A stretch of 64,000 nucleotides of DNA, taken from NCBI RefSeq assembly GCF_900113115.1, contig NZ_FOOF01000021.1, positions 36,411-100,410 of the forward strand. Direction: 5' to 3'. This DNA comes from Duganella sp. CF458. GTDB lineage: Bacteria; Pseudomonadota; Gammaproteobacteria; Burkholderiales; Burkholderiaceae_D. The first letter of the stretch is position 1; each line of letters begins with the position of its first letter. The notes under the pieces were generated by a model. It had not been told where the DNA came from. It did not search any database and was given only the letters and a program-made list of their open reading frames with translations. Below, one piece after another: positions 43,814-52,150 of the stretch. Position numbers and translations under genes: made by a program.

Positions 43814-44124
43814 TGAGCGCAGAGGCAATTGCAGCCATCGGCGCGGTAGAGCCATCGGTGGCGCTGGCCGCGCCCCAGCCCGCCGGCAGCGGCGCGCTGG
43901 CGGCGCCGGGCTTCGGCGACTGGCTGGCGCACGAGGCGGCCCAGGTCAACGCCAGCCTGGCGCTCGCCGAGAACGACGTGCGCCGCCTGGCGAGCGGGCA
44001 AGTGCAGAACCTGCACGAAGTGATGATCCATCTTGAAGAAGCCAAGCTATCCTTCCAGCTGCTGGCCCAGGTGCGCAACCGCGTGCTGGAGGCTTACCAG
44101 GAAGTGATGCGCATGCAGGTCTAG
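43813..44124 (+). CDS. fliE: MS ring-rod junction protein FliE
   Basis: With the ATG at 43813 (overlapping the flgC stop as TGATG) the protein has 103 residues. The C-terminal half (VNASLALAENDVRRLASGQVQNLHEVMIHLEEAKLSFQLLAQVRNRVLEAYQEVMRMQV-type) is the conserved FliE helix pair that links the MS ring to FlgB. Its length is normal. FliE is an early substrate of the export gate, so its presence points to a working rod assembly. Confidence 0.92.
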   Translation: MSAEAIAAIGAVEPSVALAAPQPAGSGALAAPGFGDWLAHEAAQVNASLALAENDVRRLASGQVQNLHEVMIHLEEAKLSFQLLAQVRNRVLEAYQEVMRMQV

Positions 44125-44134
44125 GAGTAATGAG

Positions 44135-45568
44135 TTGAACGCATTGAAGGATAACTGGCGCAGCCTGGGCGCCGGCGCACGCACCGGCGTGCTGGCAGGC
44201 ATGTTGTTGATCGTGCTGCTGGTGGGCAGCCTGGCGTGGTGGGTCTACCGGACCGACTACCAGGTGCTGTTTGCCGACCTGGCGCCGGCCGACGCCGCCG
44301 CCATGACGGCCGAACTGGACAAGCTGAAGACGCCCTACCAGCTGGGCGGCGAAGGCCGCACCATCCTGGTGCCGCACGATATGGTGTACAAGACCCGCCT
44401 CAAGCTGATGGGCAAGGAGCTGCCGCTGCGCGGCTCGGTCGGTTTCGAAGTCTTCAACAATGCCGACTTCGGCATGACCGACTTCGTGCAGAAGGTGAAC
44501 TACCAGCGCGCGGTCCAGGGCGAACTGCAGCGCACCATCCTGGCCATCGACGACATCCAGTCGGCGCGCGTGCACCTGGCGGTGCCGGAGCAGGGCCTGT
44601 TCAAGCGCAGCGCAACGCGCGCCAAGGCTTCCGTCACGCTGGGCATGAAGGAGGGCCGCCGCCTGGGCGAAGAACAGGTGGCCGGCATCCAGCGCCTGGT
44701 GGCCGCTTCGGTGGCCGACCTGACCGTGGCCGACGTCACCGTGCTGGACCAGCATGGCGTGGCGCTGACGCGCGTGGCCGGCGGCGATGCGGCCGAAGCG
44801 GCTGCCAGCGGCCAGCTGGACGCCAAGCGCGGCAACGAAGACTACCTGCTGAAGAAGGTCAACCGCGTGCTGGAACAGACCTTCGGCCCCGGCGCGGCCG
44901 TGGCCAGCATCGACCTGGCGCTGAACATGGACCAGAGCAAGGTGACCATGGAGCAGGTGCTGCCGGGCCAGGGCGCCAATGCCGGCCTGATGGTGCGCGA
45001 GCGGCGCGTCAGCAGCGAAGGCGAGGGCGGCCAGAATGGCGCGGCCAAGGCGCCTGGCACCAATACCACCGAAGCCGACTACCAGGTCGGGCGCCGGGTC
45101 GAGCAGCTGAACGTGGCCAGCGGCGGCGTGCGCCGCATGACGGTGGCGGTGCTGGTGCGCCAGTCGCTGAACGAGGACCAGGTCGAAAAACTGAAGGAAG
45201 TGGTGGCCCTGGCCGTCGGCCTGAACCGCGAACGCGGCGATGCGCTGGTGCTGTATTCGATGCAGCAGTTCGGCAGCCTGCCCGACAGCCTGCCGACGCC
45301 GGTGGCGGCGAGCGCCTTGCCGGCCGCGGCCGGCGCGCCGGCCGACGCGGCGCCGCGGGCCGCGCAAGCTGCGGGCATGCCAGTGAAGTGGGTGCTGGCC
45401 GCCTTGGCAGCCGGCGTGCTGCTGGTGGGCGCAGTGCTGCTGGCGGGGCGCCGCCGCAGCGCCGCCGGCGCACCGGCGCAGCTTGACGCCGCCGCGCGCG
45501 AGCGCCTGCTGCTGGATATCCGCCACTGGATCGACACGCCGGCCGCCACCTCCGTGGAGCGCCAATGA
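44135..45568 (+). CDS. fliF: Flagellar MS-ring protein FliF
   Basis: A TTG start at 44135 preceded by AGGAG gives 477 residues, somewhat short for FliF (usually 530-570). A transmembrane segment lies near residues 19-39 (VLAGMLLIVLLVGSLAWWVY). Ring-building motifs follow (RGSVGFEVFNNADFGMTDFVQKVNYQRAVQGEL; ARVHLAVPE). The second transmembrane segment is near residues 412-435, with a 40-residue cytoplasmic tail. The tail keeps the ERLLLDIRHWID pattern of the FliG-binding helix. The shortening is mainly in the periplasmic region before the second segment and in the tail. Its stop overlaps the next start. Confidence 0.93.
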   Translation: MNALKDNWRSLGAGARTGVLAGMLLIVLLVGSLAWWVYRTDYQVLFADLAPADAAAMTAELDKLKTPYQLGGEGRTILVPHDMVYKTRLKLMGKELPLRGSVGFEVFNNADFGMTDFVQKVNYQRAVQGELQRTILAIDDIQSARVHLAVPEQGLFKRSATRAKASVTLGMKEGRRLGEEQVAGIQRLVAASVADLTVADVTVLDQHGVALTRVAGGDAAEAAASGQLDAKRGNEDYLLKKVNRVLEQTFGPGAAVASIDLALNMDQSKVTMEQVLPGQGANAGLMVRERRVSSEGEGGQNGAAKAPGTNTTEADYQVGRRVEQLNVASGGVRRMTVAVLVRQSLNEDQVEKLKEVVALAVGLNRERGDALVLYSMQQFGSLPDSLPTPVAASALPAAAGAPADAAPRAAQAAGMPVKWVLAALAAGVLLVGAVLLAGRRRSAAGAPAQLDAAARERLLLDIRHWIDTPAATSVERQ

Positions 45569-46035
45569 ACGGGCATAAGCAAGCGGCCGCCGCGCTGCAC
45601 GGCTTGAGCACGGCGGACCGCGAAACCATGCTGGCCGAGCTGCCTGGCGCCGACCAGGACATCCTGCGCGGCTACCTGGCGGAACTGGCGGAACTGGGCT
45701 TTGCTGCGGCGCCGCTGCGCGCTGCCGCGGCAACGCCGGCCGACCAGGTGCGCGCTGCCGATGCCGCCACGCTGTACGCCCTGCTGGGACAGCAGCCGGC
45801 CGGGCTGGTGGCGCAATTCCTGCGCCTCGATGCCTGGCCGGCCGGCGCCGCGCTGCTGGCGCTGTTTCCGGCGCCGCAGCGCGAGCAGATCGTTGCGCTG
45901 CGGGAGCAGGGCGGCCCGGTGCCGCCGGCGCTGGCGCGCGCCCTGGTCGAACAACTGGCGGGCAGCCTGCCCGCCGCCGCCGCATTGCCATGGTGGCGCG
46001 GCGCCTGGCAGAAAGCCAAGGCATGGACAGCATAA
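45565..46035 (+). CDS. Short FliG-like protein lacking the torque domain
   Basis: This 156-residue gene occupies the fliG position between fliF and fliH. The middle part (AATLYALLGQQPAGLVAQFLRLDAWPAGAALLALF, then VALREQGGPVPPAL) resembles FliG's middle armadillo domain, whose usual form has EHPQ, a Leu-rich helix, LLP and V.R.A....V.P. A reduced N-terminal domain precedes it. Typical FliG has about 330 residues, and the C-terminal domain with the charged torque helix has no place: fliH begins 13 bp before this stop and no other frame encodes it. The protein could still bind FliF and FliM but not drive rotation. The FliG identity is judged from position and weak similarity. Confidence 0.6.
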   Translation: MNGHKQAAAALHGLSTADRETMLAELPGADQDILRGYLAELAELGFAAAPLRAAAATPADQVRAADAATLYALLGQQPAGLVAQFLRLDAWPAGAALLALFPAPQREQIVALREQGGPVPPALARALVEQLAGSLPAAAALPWWRGAWQKAKAWTA

Positions 46036-46853
46036 TCCGCGCCCCTGCCGTGGCCGGCAAGCCGCGCCGCCTGCATGCGCCGGGCACGCCGCACCTGGTC
46101 GACAGCAAGGTGCCGGCTGCGGCCGAGGCTCAGGCGCCGGCGCCTACGCCGCTGCCTTTAGCGCCGGCAGCGGCGCCGGCGGCCGTACTGGCGGCAGCCG
46201 CCATCGCCGAGGCGAGCGCGCGCCTGGAAGCGGAGCGGCAGGCCTGGAAGGCGCAGGCCGAACAGGAGCAACGCAGCTGGCTGGCCGAGGCGACGCAGCA
46301 GCGCGCCGCCCAGCAGCGCCAGGATGAAGCACAGCGCGCGGCCTGGCTGGAGCAAGCGGAACAGGAGCGCCAGGCGGCCCTCGAGGCGGCCGCCCAGGAA
46401 GGGCGCCAGGCCGGCCAGGAGCTGGCGCGGCAGGATGCGCAACAGGCCGTGCAGGCGCAGCTGGCGCGCCTGCAGGCCGCCGCCGGCGAATTGGCGCAAG
46501 CCCGGGAGACGCTGCAAGGCGCGGCCGAGGAGGATGCGGTGGAGCTGGCATTTGCCATGCTGTGCCGGGTGCTGGGCGAGCGTGCCGCCACGCGCGAGGG
46601 CATCGCCGCCATGGTGCAGGCGCAGTGCGCGGCGCTGCGCGACGACAGGCAGCTGACGGTGTACCTGCATCCCGACGACTGCGGCGCGATGGACGGCGGC
46701 GCGCAAGGCGCGCTGCGCTACGCCGCCGATCCCGGCATCGCGCTGGGCGGCTGCCGCATCGAGAGCGCCGCCGGCACGCTCGATGCGCGCCTGGAGCGCC
46801 AGCTGGAGCAGTTGCGCCTGGCGTTGCTGCAGGCGCGCAGGGAGCGTGGCTGA
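46023..46853 (+). CDS. fliH: Export ATPase regulator FliH
   Basis: Starting at the ATG at 46023 the product has 276 residues. The central region is a long Glu/Gln/Ala-rich coiled coil (about residues 60-180) as in FliH/SctL. The C-terminal part (VELAFAMLCRVLGERAATREGIAAMVQAQCAALRDDRQLTVYLHPDDCGAM-type) matches the FliH/YscL C-terminal domain, which binds the FliI ATPase. It overlaps the previous gene by 13 bp and fliI by one base. Confidence 0.88.
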   Translation: MDSIIRAPAVAGKPRRLHAPGTPHLVDSKVPAAAEAQAPAPTPLPLAPAAAPAAVLAAAAIAEASARLEAERQAWKAQAEQEQRSWLAEATQQRAAQQRQDEAQRAAWLEQAEQERQAALEAAAQEGRQAGQELARQDAQQAVQAQLARLQAAAGELAQARETLQGAAEEDAVELAFAMLCRVLGERAATREGIAAMVQAQCAALRDDRQLTVYLHPDDCGAMDGGAQGALRYAADPGIALGGCRIESAAGTLDARLERQLEQLRLALLQARRERG

Positions 46854-48163
46854 TGCGGCAGCATTACCTCGACGCCGTGCAGCGCGCGCCGCTGGTGGAG
46901 CGCCAGGGGAAAGTCGCGGCCATTGCCGGCTATAGCGTGGAAGCCATCGGCCCCGATGTCACGCTGGGCGAGGTATGCGAGATCGTGCCGCTGGATGCGC
47001 CGCCGTTGCCGGCCGAGGCAGTGGGCCTGCATGGCGGCCGCGTGGTACTGATGCCGTATGGCGAATTGCGCGGTGTCGGCATCGGCGACCGCGTGCGCGC
47101 CACCGGCCGCCAGGCCGGCATGCCGGTCGGGCCGGCCCTGCTGGGCCGGGTGATCGACGCCTTCGGCCAGCCGCTGGACGGCGGCCCGCCGCCGCAGGCG
47201 GCCGAGCACCGCCCCTTGCAGGCGCCGCCGATCAACCCGCTGACGCGCCCGCGCATCGGAGAGGTACTGCCGACCGGGGTGCGCGCCATCGACACCCTGC
47301 TGCCGCTCGGCCGCGGCCAGCGTATCGGCATTTTCGCCGGCAGCGGCGTCGGCAAGAGCACCTTGCTGGGCATGCTGGCGCGCGATGTGCAGGCCGATAT
47401 CAACGTGATCGCCCTGATCGGCGAGCGTGGCCGCGAAGTGCGCGAATTCGTGGAAAAGCACCTGGGCCCGGAAGGCTTGCAGCGCAGCGTGGTGGTGGTG
47501 GCGACGTCCGACCAGCCGGCGCTGGCGCGCACCCGCGCCACCCAGGCCGCCACCGTGATCGCCGAATATTTCCGCGACCAGGGCCGCCAGGTGCTGCTGA
47601 TGATGGATTCGATCACCCGCTTCGCCATGGCGCGGCGCGAGATCGGGCTGGCCGCCGGCGAACCGCCGACGGCACGCGGCTACACGCCGTCGGTGTTCGC
47701 CGACATCCCGGCGCTGTGCGAACGCTGCGGCACTGCCGAATCGGGCGGCTCGATCACGGCGCTGTATACCGTGCTGGTGGAAGGCGACGACTTCAACGAG
47801 CCGATCTCGGACATCGTGCGCGCCACCCTGGACGGCCACGTGATGCTGTCGCGCGAACTGGCGCACGAAGGCCATTTCCCGGCCATCGACGTATTGCAAA
47901 GCACCAGCCGCCTGGCAGGCGACCTGGCCAGCGCCGAGGAACTGGCCGTGATGGGCAGCGCGGTCGAACAGCTGGCCACCTACCAGCGCAACCGCCAGAT
48001 GGTGGACATGGGCGCCTACCGCGCCGGCAGCAATCCGGCGATCGACCGCGCCATGCAGGTCTATCCGGGGCTGCGCGCGGTGCTGTGCCAGAGCGTGCAC
48101 GAATCGACGCCGCGCGCGGAAGCCATGGCGCGCCTGCAACGCGCGCTGGGTGAGGCGCCATGA
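46853..48163 (+). CDS. fliI: Flagellar export ATPase FliI
   Basis: The ATG at 46853 (TGATG overlap with fliH) yields 436 residues, the normal FliI/SctN size. Walker A is GSGVGKST with K168; Walker B is VLLMMDSITRFAMA; the family segments GRVIDAFGQPLDG, PTARGYTPSVFADIPALCERCG and RQMVDMGAYRAGSNPAID are intact. It forms a hexamer below the export gate with FliH and FliJ. All catalytic motifs appear functional. Confidence 0.95.
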   Translation: MRQHYLDAVQRAPLVERQGKVAAIAGYSVEAIGPDVTLGEVCEIVPLDAPPLPAEAVGLHGGRVVLMPYGELRGVGIGDRVRATGRQAGMPVGPALLGRVIDAFGQPLDGGPPPQAAEHRPLQAPPINPLTRPRIGEVLPTGVRAIDTLLPLGRGQRIGIFAGSGVGKSTLLGMLARDVQADINVIALIGERGREVREFVEKHLGPEGLQRSVVVVATSDQPALARTRATQAATVIAEYFRDQGRQVLLMMDSITRFAMARREIGLAAGEPPTARGYTPSVFADIPALCERCGTAESGGSITALYTVLVEGDDFNEPISDIVRATLDGHVMLSRELAHEGHFPAIDVLQSTSRLAGDLASAEELAVMGSAVEQLATYQRNRQMVDMGAYRAGSNPAIDRAMQVYPGLRAVLCQSVHESTPRAEAMARLQRALGEAP

Positions 48164-48630
48164 GTGCGGCCAAGCGTTTCGTCTATCCGCTGGAGCCGCT
48201 GCGCCTGACGCGCGAGTGGGCGCTGGATGCGGCGCGCCAGGCGCTGGCGCGGCAGAACGCGGTGCTGGCCGAGGCGGGGCAGGCGATGGACCGGGCGCGC
48301 CGCCAGGAAAGCATGGCGCAGCAGCAGGCCCGTGCGCTGGGCGCCGGCGGCAGCGCGCTGCCGCTGCAGCAATTGCTGCAGCATGGGCGCTACCTCGATT
48401 GGCTGGGGCAGGCGGCGCAGGCAGCGGCGCAACAGCTGGACGAGGCGGGACAGGAACGCGACGCGCTGGCCGGGCAACTGGCCGTGGCGCAGCGCGCATT
48501 GGATGGTGTGGAACGCCACCGCAAGCAGGTACGGCAAGCCTTCCAGCGCGCGCAGGCGCAGGAGGAGGCGCGCCAGGCCGACGATTTGTGGGGCGTGCTG
48601 CAGGCAGCAAGGAGCAGGCATGGCAATTAA
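48160..48630 (+). CDS. fliJ: Export ATPase stalk protein FliJ
   Basis: A 156-residue coiled-coil protein following fliI with a 4-bp overlap. It begins FVYPLEPLRLTREWALDAARQALARQN, the typical FliJ start where a short strand leads into a long helix, and continues as heptad-rich helix to about residue 145. FliJ sits in the centre of the FliI hexamer. Sequence conservation of this family is low, so position carries part of the assignment. Confidence 0.85.
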   Translation: MSAAKRFVYPLEPLRLTREWALDAARQALARQNAVLAEAGQAMDRARRQESMAQQQARALGAGGSALPLQQLLQHGRYLDWLGQAAQAAAQQLDEAGQERDALAGQLAVAQRALDGVERHRKQVRQAFQRAQAQEEARQADDLWGVLQAARSRHGN

Positions 48631-49456
48631 TCTCGATACACAGGCGGCATCCGCCGCAGCGCCGGAGCGCCTGAACCGGCACAACGCGCAAGCGCGCCAG
48701 GAACGCTGGATGGCGCAACTGCAGGACGCGCTGTTCGTGCACGCCGCGCCGGCACCGGCGGGCGCCGCAGCGCGGCCCGGGGCACAGGCCCAGGACGGGC
48801 AGCCGGCGCGCCAGCACAGCAGGCAGGGCAGCGGCGGCGCGGCGCGGCCGGACCGCCCGGCCGGCGCCGCCGGCGCGGCAACCCGGCAGGCGGCACCGGC
48901 GCAAGCAGGCTTGGCCGGTGCGGCGCGCGCCGTGCAGGCCGGCAGCGCGGCGGCGCCAGGGCCGGGGTGCGGCTTGCACCTGCGCTGGATCACGCCTGCC
49001 TTGCCGGCGCAAGCGCAGCAGGAGGCCAGCGGCCCGGCCGCGGCGCCGCTGCGCGCCGGCGCCGGCCGCGCCCTGGGCGCCGCTGTTCCGCTCGCCGGGC
49101 AGGAGCCGGCGCCGGCTGAAGCAGCCGCGTTGGCGCAAGACGCCGGCGCCGGCGCCGCCGCCGAGCAGGACGCGCAGTATGCGCGCCGCCTGCTGCATGT
49201 GTACCAGGACCAGGACGGCGTCCAGGCCTGGCTGCGCGACGCGGCATTGACGCCGGGCCAGGCCGCCGCGGTGGCCGCCGCGCTGGCGGGCGAACTGGCC
49301 GGCGAGGGCCAGACGCTGGCGGCGCTGACCATCAACGGAAAACGCATGGAAGCCGGCGCCTTGCGCCGTGCGGCCGACGCTGCAAACAGTGCAGCGCATG
49401 ACGAATCAATTGCGGAAGGCAGCCAGCTGCCGGCGCATCAACCGGGAAAGGTGTAA
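48620..49456 (+). CDS. FliK-position protein, divergent
   Basis: A 278-residue protein encoded between fliJ and flgD, where hook-length control protein FliK normally lies. The first two thirds are Ala/Gly/Pro/Gln-rich and low in complexity, as in FliK. The end (YARRLLHVYQDQDGVQAWLRDAALTPGQ, then LAALTINGKRM) does not show the LxPxxLGxVxV pattern of the standard FliK C-terminal domain. It starts with GGAG six bases upstream and overlaps fliJ by 11 bp. It may be a strongly diverged ruler/switch protein. Confidence 0.5.
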   Translation: MAINLDTQAASAAAPERLNRHNAQARQERWMAQLQDALFVHAAPAPAGAAARPGAQAQDGQPARQHSRQGSGGAARPDRPAGAAGAATRQAAPAQAGLAGAARAVQAGSAAAPGPGCGLHLRWITPALPAQAQQEASGPAAAPLRAGAGRALGAAVPLAGQEPAPAEAAALAQDAGAGAAAEQDAQYARRLLHVYQDQDGVQAWLRDAALTPGQAAAVAAALAGELAGEGQTLAALTINGKRMEAGALRRAADAANSAAHDESIAEGSQLPAHQPGKV

Positions 49457-49459
49457 AGC

Positions 49460-49864
49460 ATGACCATCAGTACCACATCGGCCATCGGGGGCGCGCGCGG
49501 ACCGTCGCAGCCTTCCAACGTCAGCATCGAGGACTTCCTGAAAATCCTGAGCGCGCAGCTGAATGCGCAGGACCCGCTGAAGCCGGTGGAGAACCAGGAC
49601 TTCGTGGCCCAGATCGCGCAATTCGCCAGCCTGCAGCAGACCTCCCAGCTCAACGAAAAGCTGGAGTCGATGCTGACGGTGCAGTCGTCGACCCAGTCGC
49701 TCGGCATGCTGGGCAAGACGGTGGACGTGGACATGAACGGCAGCGTGCTGACCGGCACCGTGTCGGCGCTGTCGCTGGCGTCGGGCCAGCCGCTGCTGAC
49801 CGTGACGTCGGGCGGCCGCCAGCAGCCGGAAATCAAGCTGTCGCAAATCATCAATATCCGCTGA
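49460..49864 (+). CDS. flgD: Hook cap protein FlgD, short form
   Basis: The 134-residue product has the conserved FlgD N-terminus: FLKILSAQLNAQDPLKPVENQDFVAQIAQFASLQQ, followed by a short beta-rich end (GKTVDVDMNGSVLTGTVSAL). It lacks the Ig-like and Tudor-like part of the 220-residue enterobacterial FlgD. Short FlgD proteins of this size are known in alphaproteobacteria and Bacillus, so this need not be damage. It would cap the growing hook. Confidence 0.9.
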   Translation: MTISTTSAIGGARGPSQPSNVSIEDFLKILSAQLNAQDPLKPVENQDFVAQIAQFASLQQTSQLNEKLESMLTVQSSTQSLGMLGKTVDVDMNGSVLTGTVSALSLASGQPLLTVTSGGRQQPEIKLSQIINIR

Positions 49865-49874
49865 GGAGCGCGCC

Positions 49875-51047
49875 ATGTTCGAGACGATTTCCATCGGTAC
49901 TTCCGGCCTGCTGAGCAGCGAAAAGGGCTTGCGCGTGGTCGGCAACAACCTGGCCAACGTCAACACCACCGGCTTCAAGTCGTCGCAAGTGGGCTTTGCC
50001 TCGATGTTCGACCAGCAGTCCAACGGCAGCGGCACCGGCCAGGGCGAAGGCAGCGGCGTCAGCACCCGCGGCACCACCATCAATTTCCTGGCGGGCCTGG
50101 ACCAGAGCACCGGCAGCGCGACCGACGTGAAAATCAACGGCAACGGTTTCTTCGTCGTCAAGCGCGGCAACGAGTACCTGTATACGCGCGCCGGCGACTT
50201 CCAGTTCAACGACCAGGGCGTGATGGTGAACGCAGCCGGCGACAAAGTGCAGGCGCTGGACGACGGCGGCAAGCTGGTGGACCTGGCGGTGGCGCGCTAC
50301 AGCACCAATCCGCCCAAGGCCACCAGTACCGTCAGGTTCTCCGGCAACCTGGCCGCCTACAACGGCAATATCGCGCCGGCCGACCAGACGCTGTCCAACA
50401 TCACGGTGGTCGACGGCAACGGCGGCAGCCATAACCTGACCCTGGTGTTCAAGGCGACGGCGCCCAGCCAGTTCACCGCCACCGTGACCGAAGGTTCGAC
50501 CACGCTTGGCAGCGGCACCGTCAAGTTCGCCGGCGGCGCGCCGGTGGCGGGCTTCAACAACCTGGCGGTGATGTATGCGCCGGCCGGAACTTCCGCCATC
50601 AGCCTGAAATTCGATTTCTCCAGCGACGTGTTCTCGCAGATCGGCTCGTCCAGCATTGCTTTCGCCGGGCAGGACGGCTACGTCGCCGGCGCCAAGTCCG
50701 ACCAGGCCATCGGCAGCGACGGTGTGGTGAGCGTCAAGTACAGCAACGGCCAGAGCACGCCGGGCCCGCGCCTGGCGCTGGCCGACTTCGGCTCGCCGCA
50801 GGACCTGGCGGAAGCCGGCCAGAGCGCTTTCCGCCGCAGTGCCACCGCCGTGGCCACCTATGGACGGGCCGGCGAGAACGGCCTGGGCACGCTGTTGTCC
50901 GGGCACCGCGAAGGCTCCAACGTCGACCTGGCCGAGGAGTTCTCCAACCTGATCCTGATGCAGCGCGGCTACCAGGCGGCGTCGCACGTGGTCAGCACCG
51001 CCAATGAAATGATCCAGCAGCTGTTCGACATGAAGGGAGGCCGCTGA
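49875..51047 (+). CDS. flgE: Flagellar hook protein FlgE
   Basis: A 390-residue hook protein with the N-terminal SIGTSGLLSSEKGLRVVGNNLANVNTTGFKSSQVGF motif, central D1/D2 domains (VKINGNGFFVVKRGNEYLYTRAGDFQFNDQGVMVN; FlgE-type beta domain from about 150 to 290), and the C-terminal GHREGSNVDLAEEFSNLILMQRGYQAASHVV-type helix. It is at the short end of the family. A full hook gene shows that the machine extends beyond the outer membrane. The start has GAGG upstream, and the stop overlaps the next start by one base. Confidence 0.93.
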   Translation: MFETISIGTSGLLSSEKGLRVVGNNLANVNTTGFKSSQVGFASMFDQQSNGSGTGQGEGSGVSTRGTTINFLAGLDQSTGSATDVKINGNGFFVVKRGNEYLYTRAGDFQFNDQGVMVNAAGDKVQALDDGGKLVDLAVARYSTNPPKATSTVRFSGNLAAYNGNIAPADQTLSNITVVDGNGGSHNLTLVFKATAPSQFTATVTEGSTTLGSGTVKFAGGAPVAGFNNLAVMYAPAGTSAISLKFDFSSDVFSQIGSSSIAFAGQDGYVAGAKSDQAIGSDGVVSVKYSNGQSTPGPRLALADFGSPQDLAEAGQSAFRRSATAVATYGRAGENGLGTLLSGHREGSNVDLAEEFSNLILMQRGYQAASHVVSTANEMIQQLFDMKGGR

Positions 51048-51808
51048 TGCTGGCCAGGCCTTATATCCTGCTGTCGGGCACGCGCCTGGCGCAGATCGAG
51101 CGCCGGCTGGCCGATGCGCTGCAGCGCTGGCAGGAACAGTGGGGCGACGCCGGCCTGCACGTCGCATGCACGGCGGCTGGCCGCGCCGATGCCGCCGGCT
51201 TTGCCGCGCGCGCCGCCTGGCAAGGCAGCGGCCAGGCGTGGATGGCCTGGCACGATGAATTCGGCGCCGCCGTCGAACGGGGCCTGTTCGGCGGCGTCGC
51301 CGCCGGCCTGGCGCACACGCTGGCCGCGCGCGCGCAGCAAGCCTTGCTGGCCGGCCTGGCCGAGGCGGCCATGCCCGGCGCGCTACGCCAGGGCGAACCC
51401 GGCGCGGTGGCGCCGGCCAACTGGCAGCCCGGCGCGGGCGCCGTGTTGGCGCGCGTGCACTGCGGCCGCCACACGCTGCAGCTGTTGCTGGAGCGGGAGG
51501 CCGTGGCGGCCCTGGCGCCGGCTGCGCCGCTGCGGCCGCCGGCGTTGGCGCCGTGCCGGCTGCCAGGCCTGGCCGGCAGCGCCAGCGTGGCGCTGCCGGT
51601 GCGCCTGGGCGCGGTGCAGCTGGACCTGGCCGCGCTGATGAGCGTCCAGGTCGGCGATGTGATCCGGCTCGATGCCGCGGCCGACCAGCCGTTGCCGGTG
51701 CTGGCGCCGGACGGCGGCCAGCCTTTGTTTTACGGCCACCTCGGCCGCGCCGGCAAGCTGCTGGCGCTCGAAGTCGGCCCCTTCTTACCTTCTGGGAGTA
51801 GTCAATGA
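51047..51808 (+). CDS. FliM-like C-ring protein resembling SctQ
   Basis: At 253 residues this is shorter than FliM (about 330). Its C-terminal 80 residues (VALPVRLGAVQLDLAALMSVQVGDVIRLD and on) form a SpoA domain as in FliM, FliN and SctQ. The conserved FliM N-terminal peptide (ILSQxEIDALL) that binds phosphorylated CheY is absent; the protein starts MLARPYILLSGTRLAQIERRL instead. The middle domain is Ala-rich and lacks clear FliM motifs. This layout is closer to injectisome SctQ than to a chemotactic FliM. It overlaps fliN by 4 bp. Confidence 0.65.
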   Translation: MLARPYILLSGTRLAQIERRLADALQRWQEQWGDAGLHVACTAAGRADAAGFAARAAWQGSGQAWMAWHDEFGAAVERGLFGGVAAGLAHTLAARAQQALLAGLAEAAMPGALRQGEPGAVAPANWQPGAGAVLARVHCGRHTLQLLLEREAVAALAPAAPLRPPALAPCRLPGLAGSASVALPVRLGAVQLDLAALMSVQVGDVIRLDAAADQPLPVLAPDGGQPLFYGHLGRAGKLLALEVGPFLPSGSSQ

Positions 51809-52149
51809 GCAGTAATGCAAGCGGCCTGGCCGCAACCGTGGACCTGGCCGAACGCGTCGAGCTGGCTGACTTGCGCGGCCGCGCCGACGGCCAGCCCGTG
51901 GCGCTGGGGCATGGCGCCTTGCTGGGCGGGGTGCAGGTCGGCCTGTCCGTGATGGTCGGGCAGGCCCAGGCCAGCCTGGCCGCGCTGCTGGAGCTGAAAA
52001 GCGGCACCGTGCTGCCGCTGGACCGCCAGGTCGACAGCCCGCTCGACCTGATCGTCAACGGCCTGCTGGTCGGGCGCGGCGAGCTGGTGGTGGTGGGCGA
52101 CCAGTTCGGCGTGCGCGTGACCGAAGTCGCGCCGCTGGCCAAGGACTGA
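51805..52149 (+). CDS. fliN: Flagellar switch/C-ring protein FliN
   Basis: A 114-residue protein dominated by a SpoA domain from about residue 38: LLGGVQVGLSVMVGQAQASLAALLELKSGTVLPLDRQVDSPLDLIVNGLLVGRGELVVVGDQFGVRVTEV. Length and sequence are those of FliN. With the FliM-like protein it would build the cytoplasmic ring or sorting platform that receives FliH-FliI-substrate complexes. GGGAG lies eight bases before the ATG. Confidence 0.9.
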   Translation: MSSNASGLAATVDLAERVELADLRGRADGQPVALGHGALLGGVQVGLSVMVGQAQASLAALLELKSGTVLPLDRQVDSPLDLIVNGLLVGRGELVVVGDQFGVRVTEVAPLAKD

Positions 52150-52150
52150 G

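Noticed and set aside
45565..46035. Frameshift in fliG explaining its short length
   Set aside because: The downstream sequence is fully occupied by fliH in another frame with normal family sequence, so no hidden FliG C-terminal domain is there.
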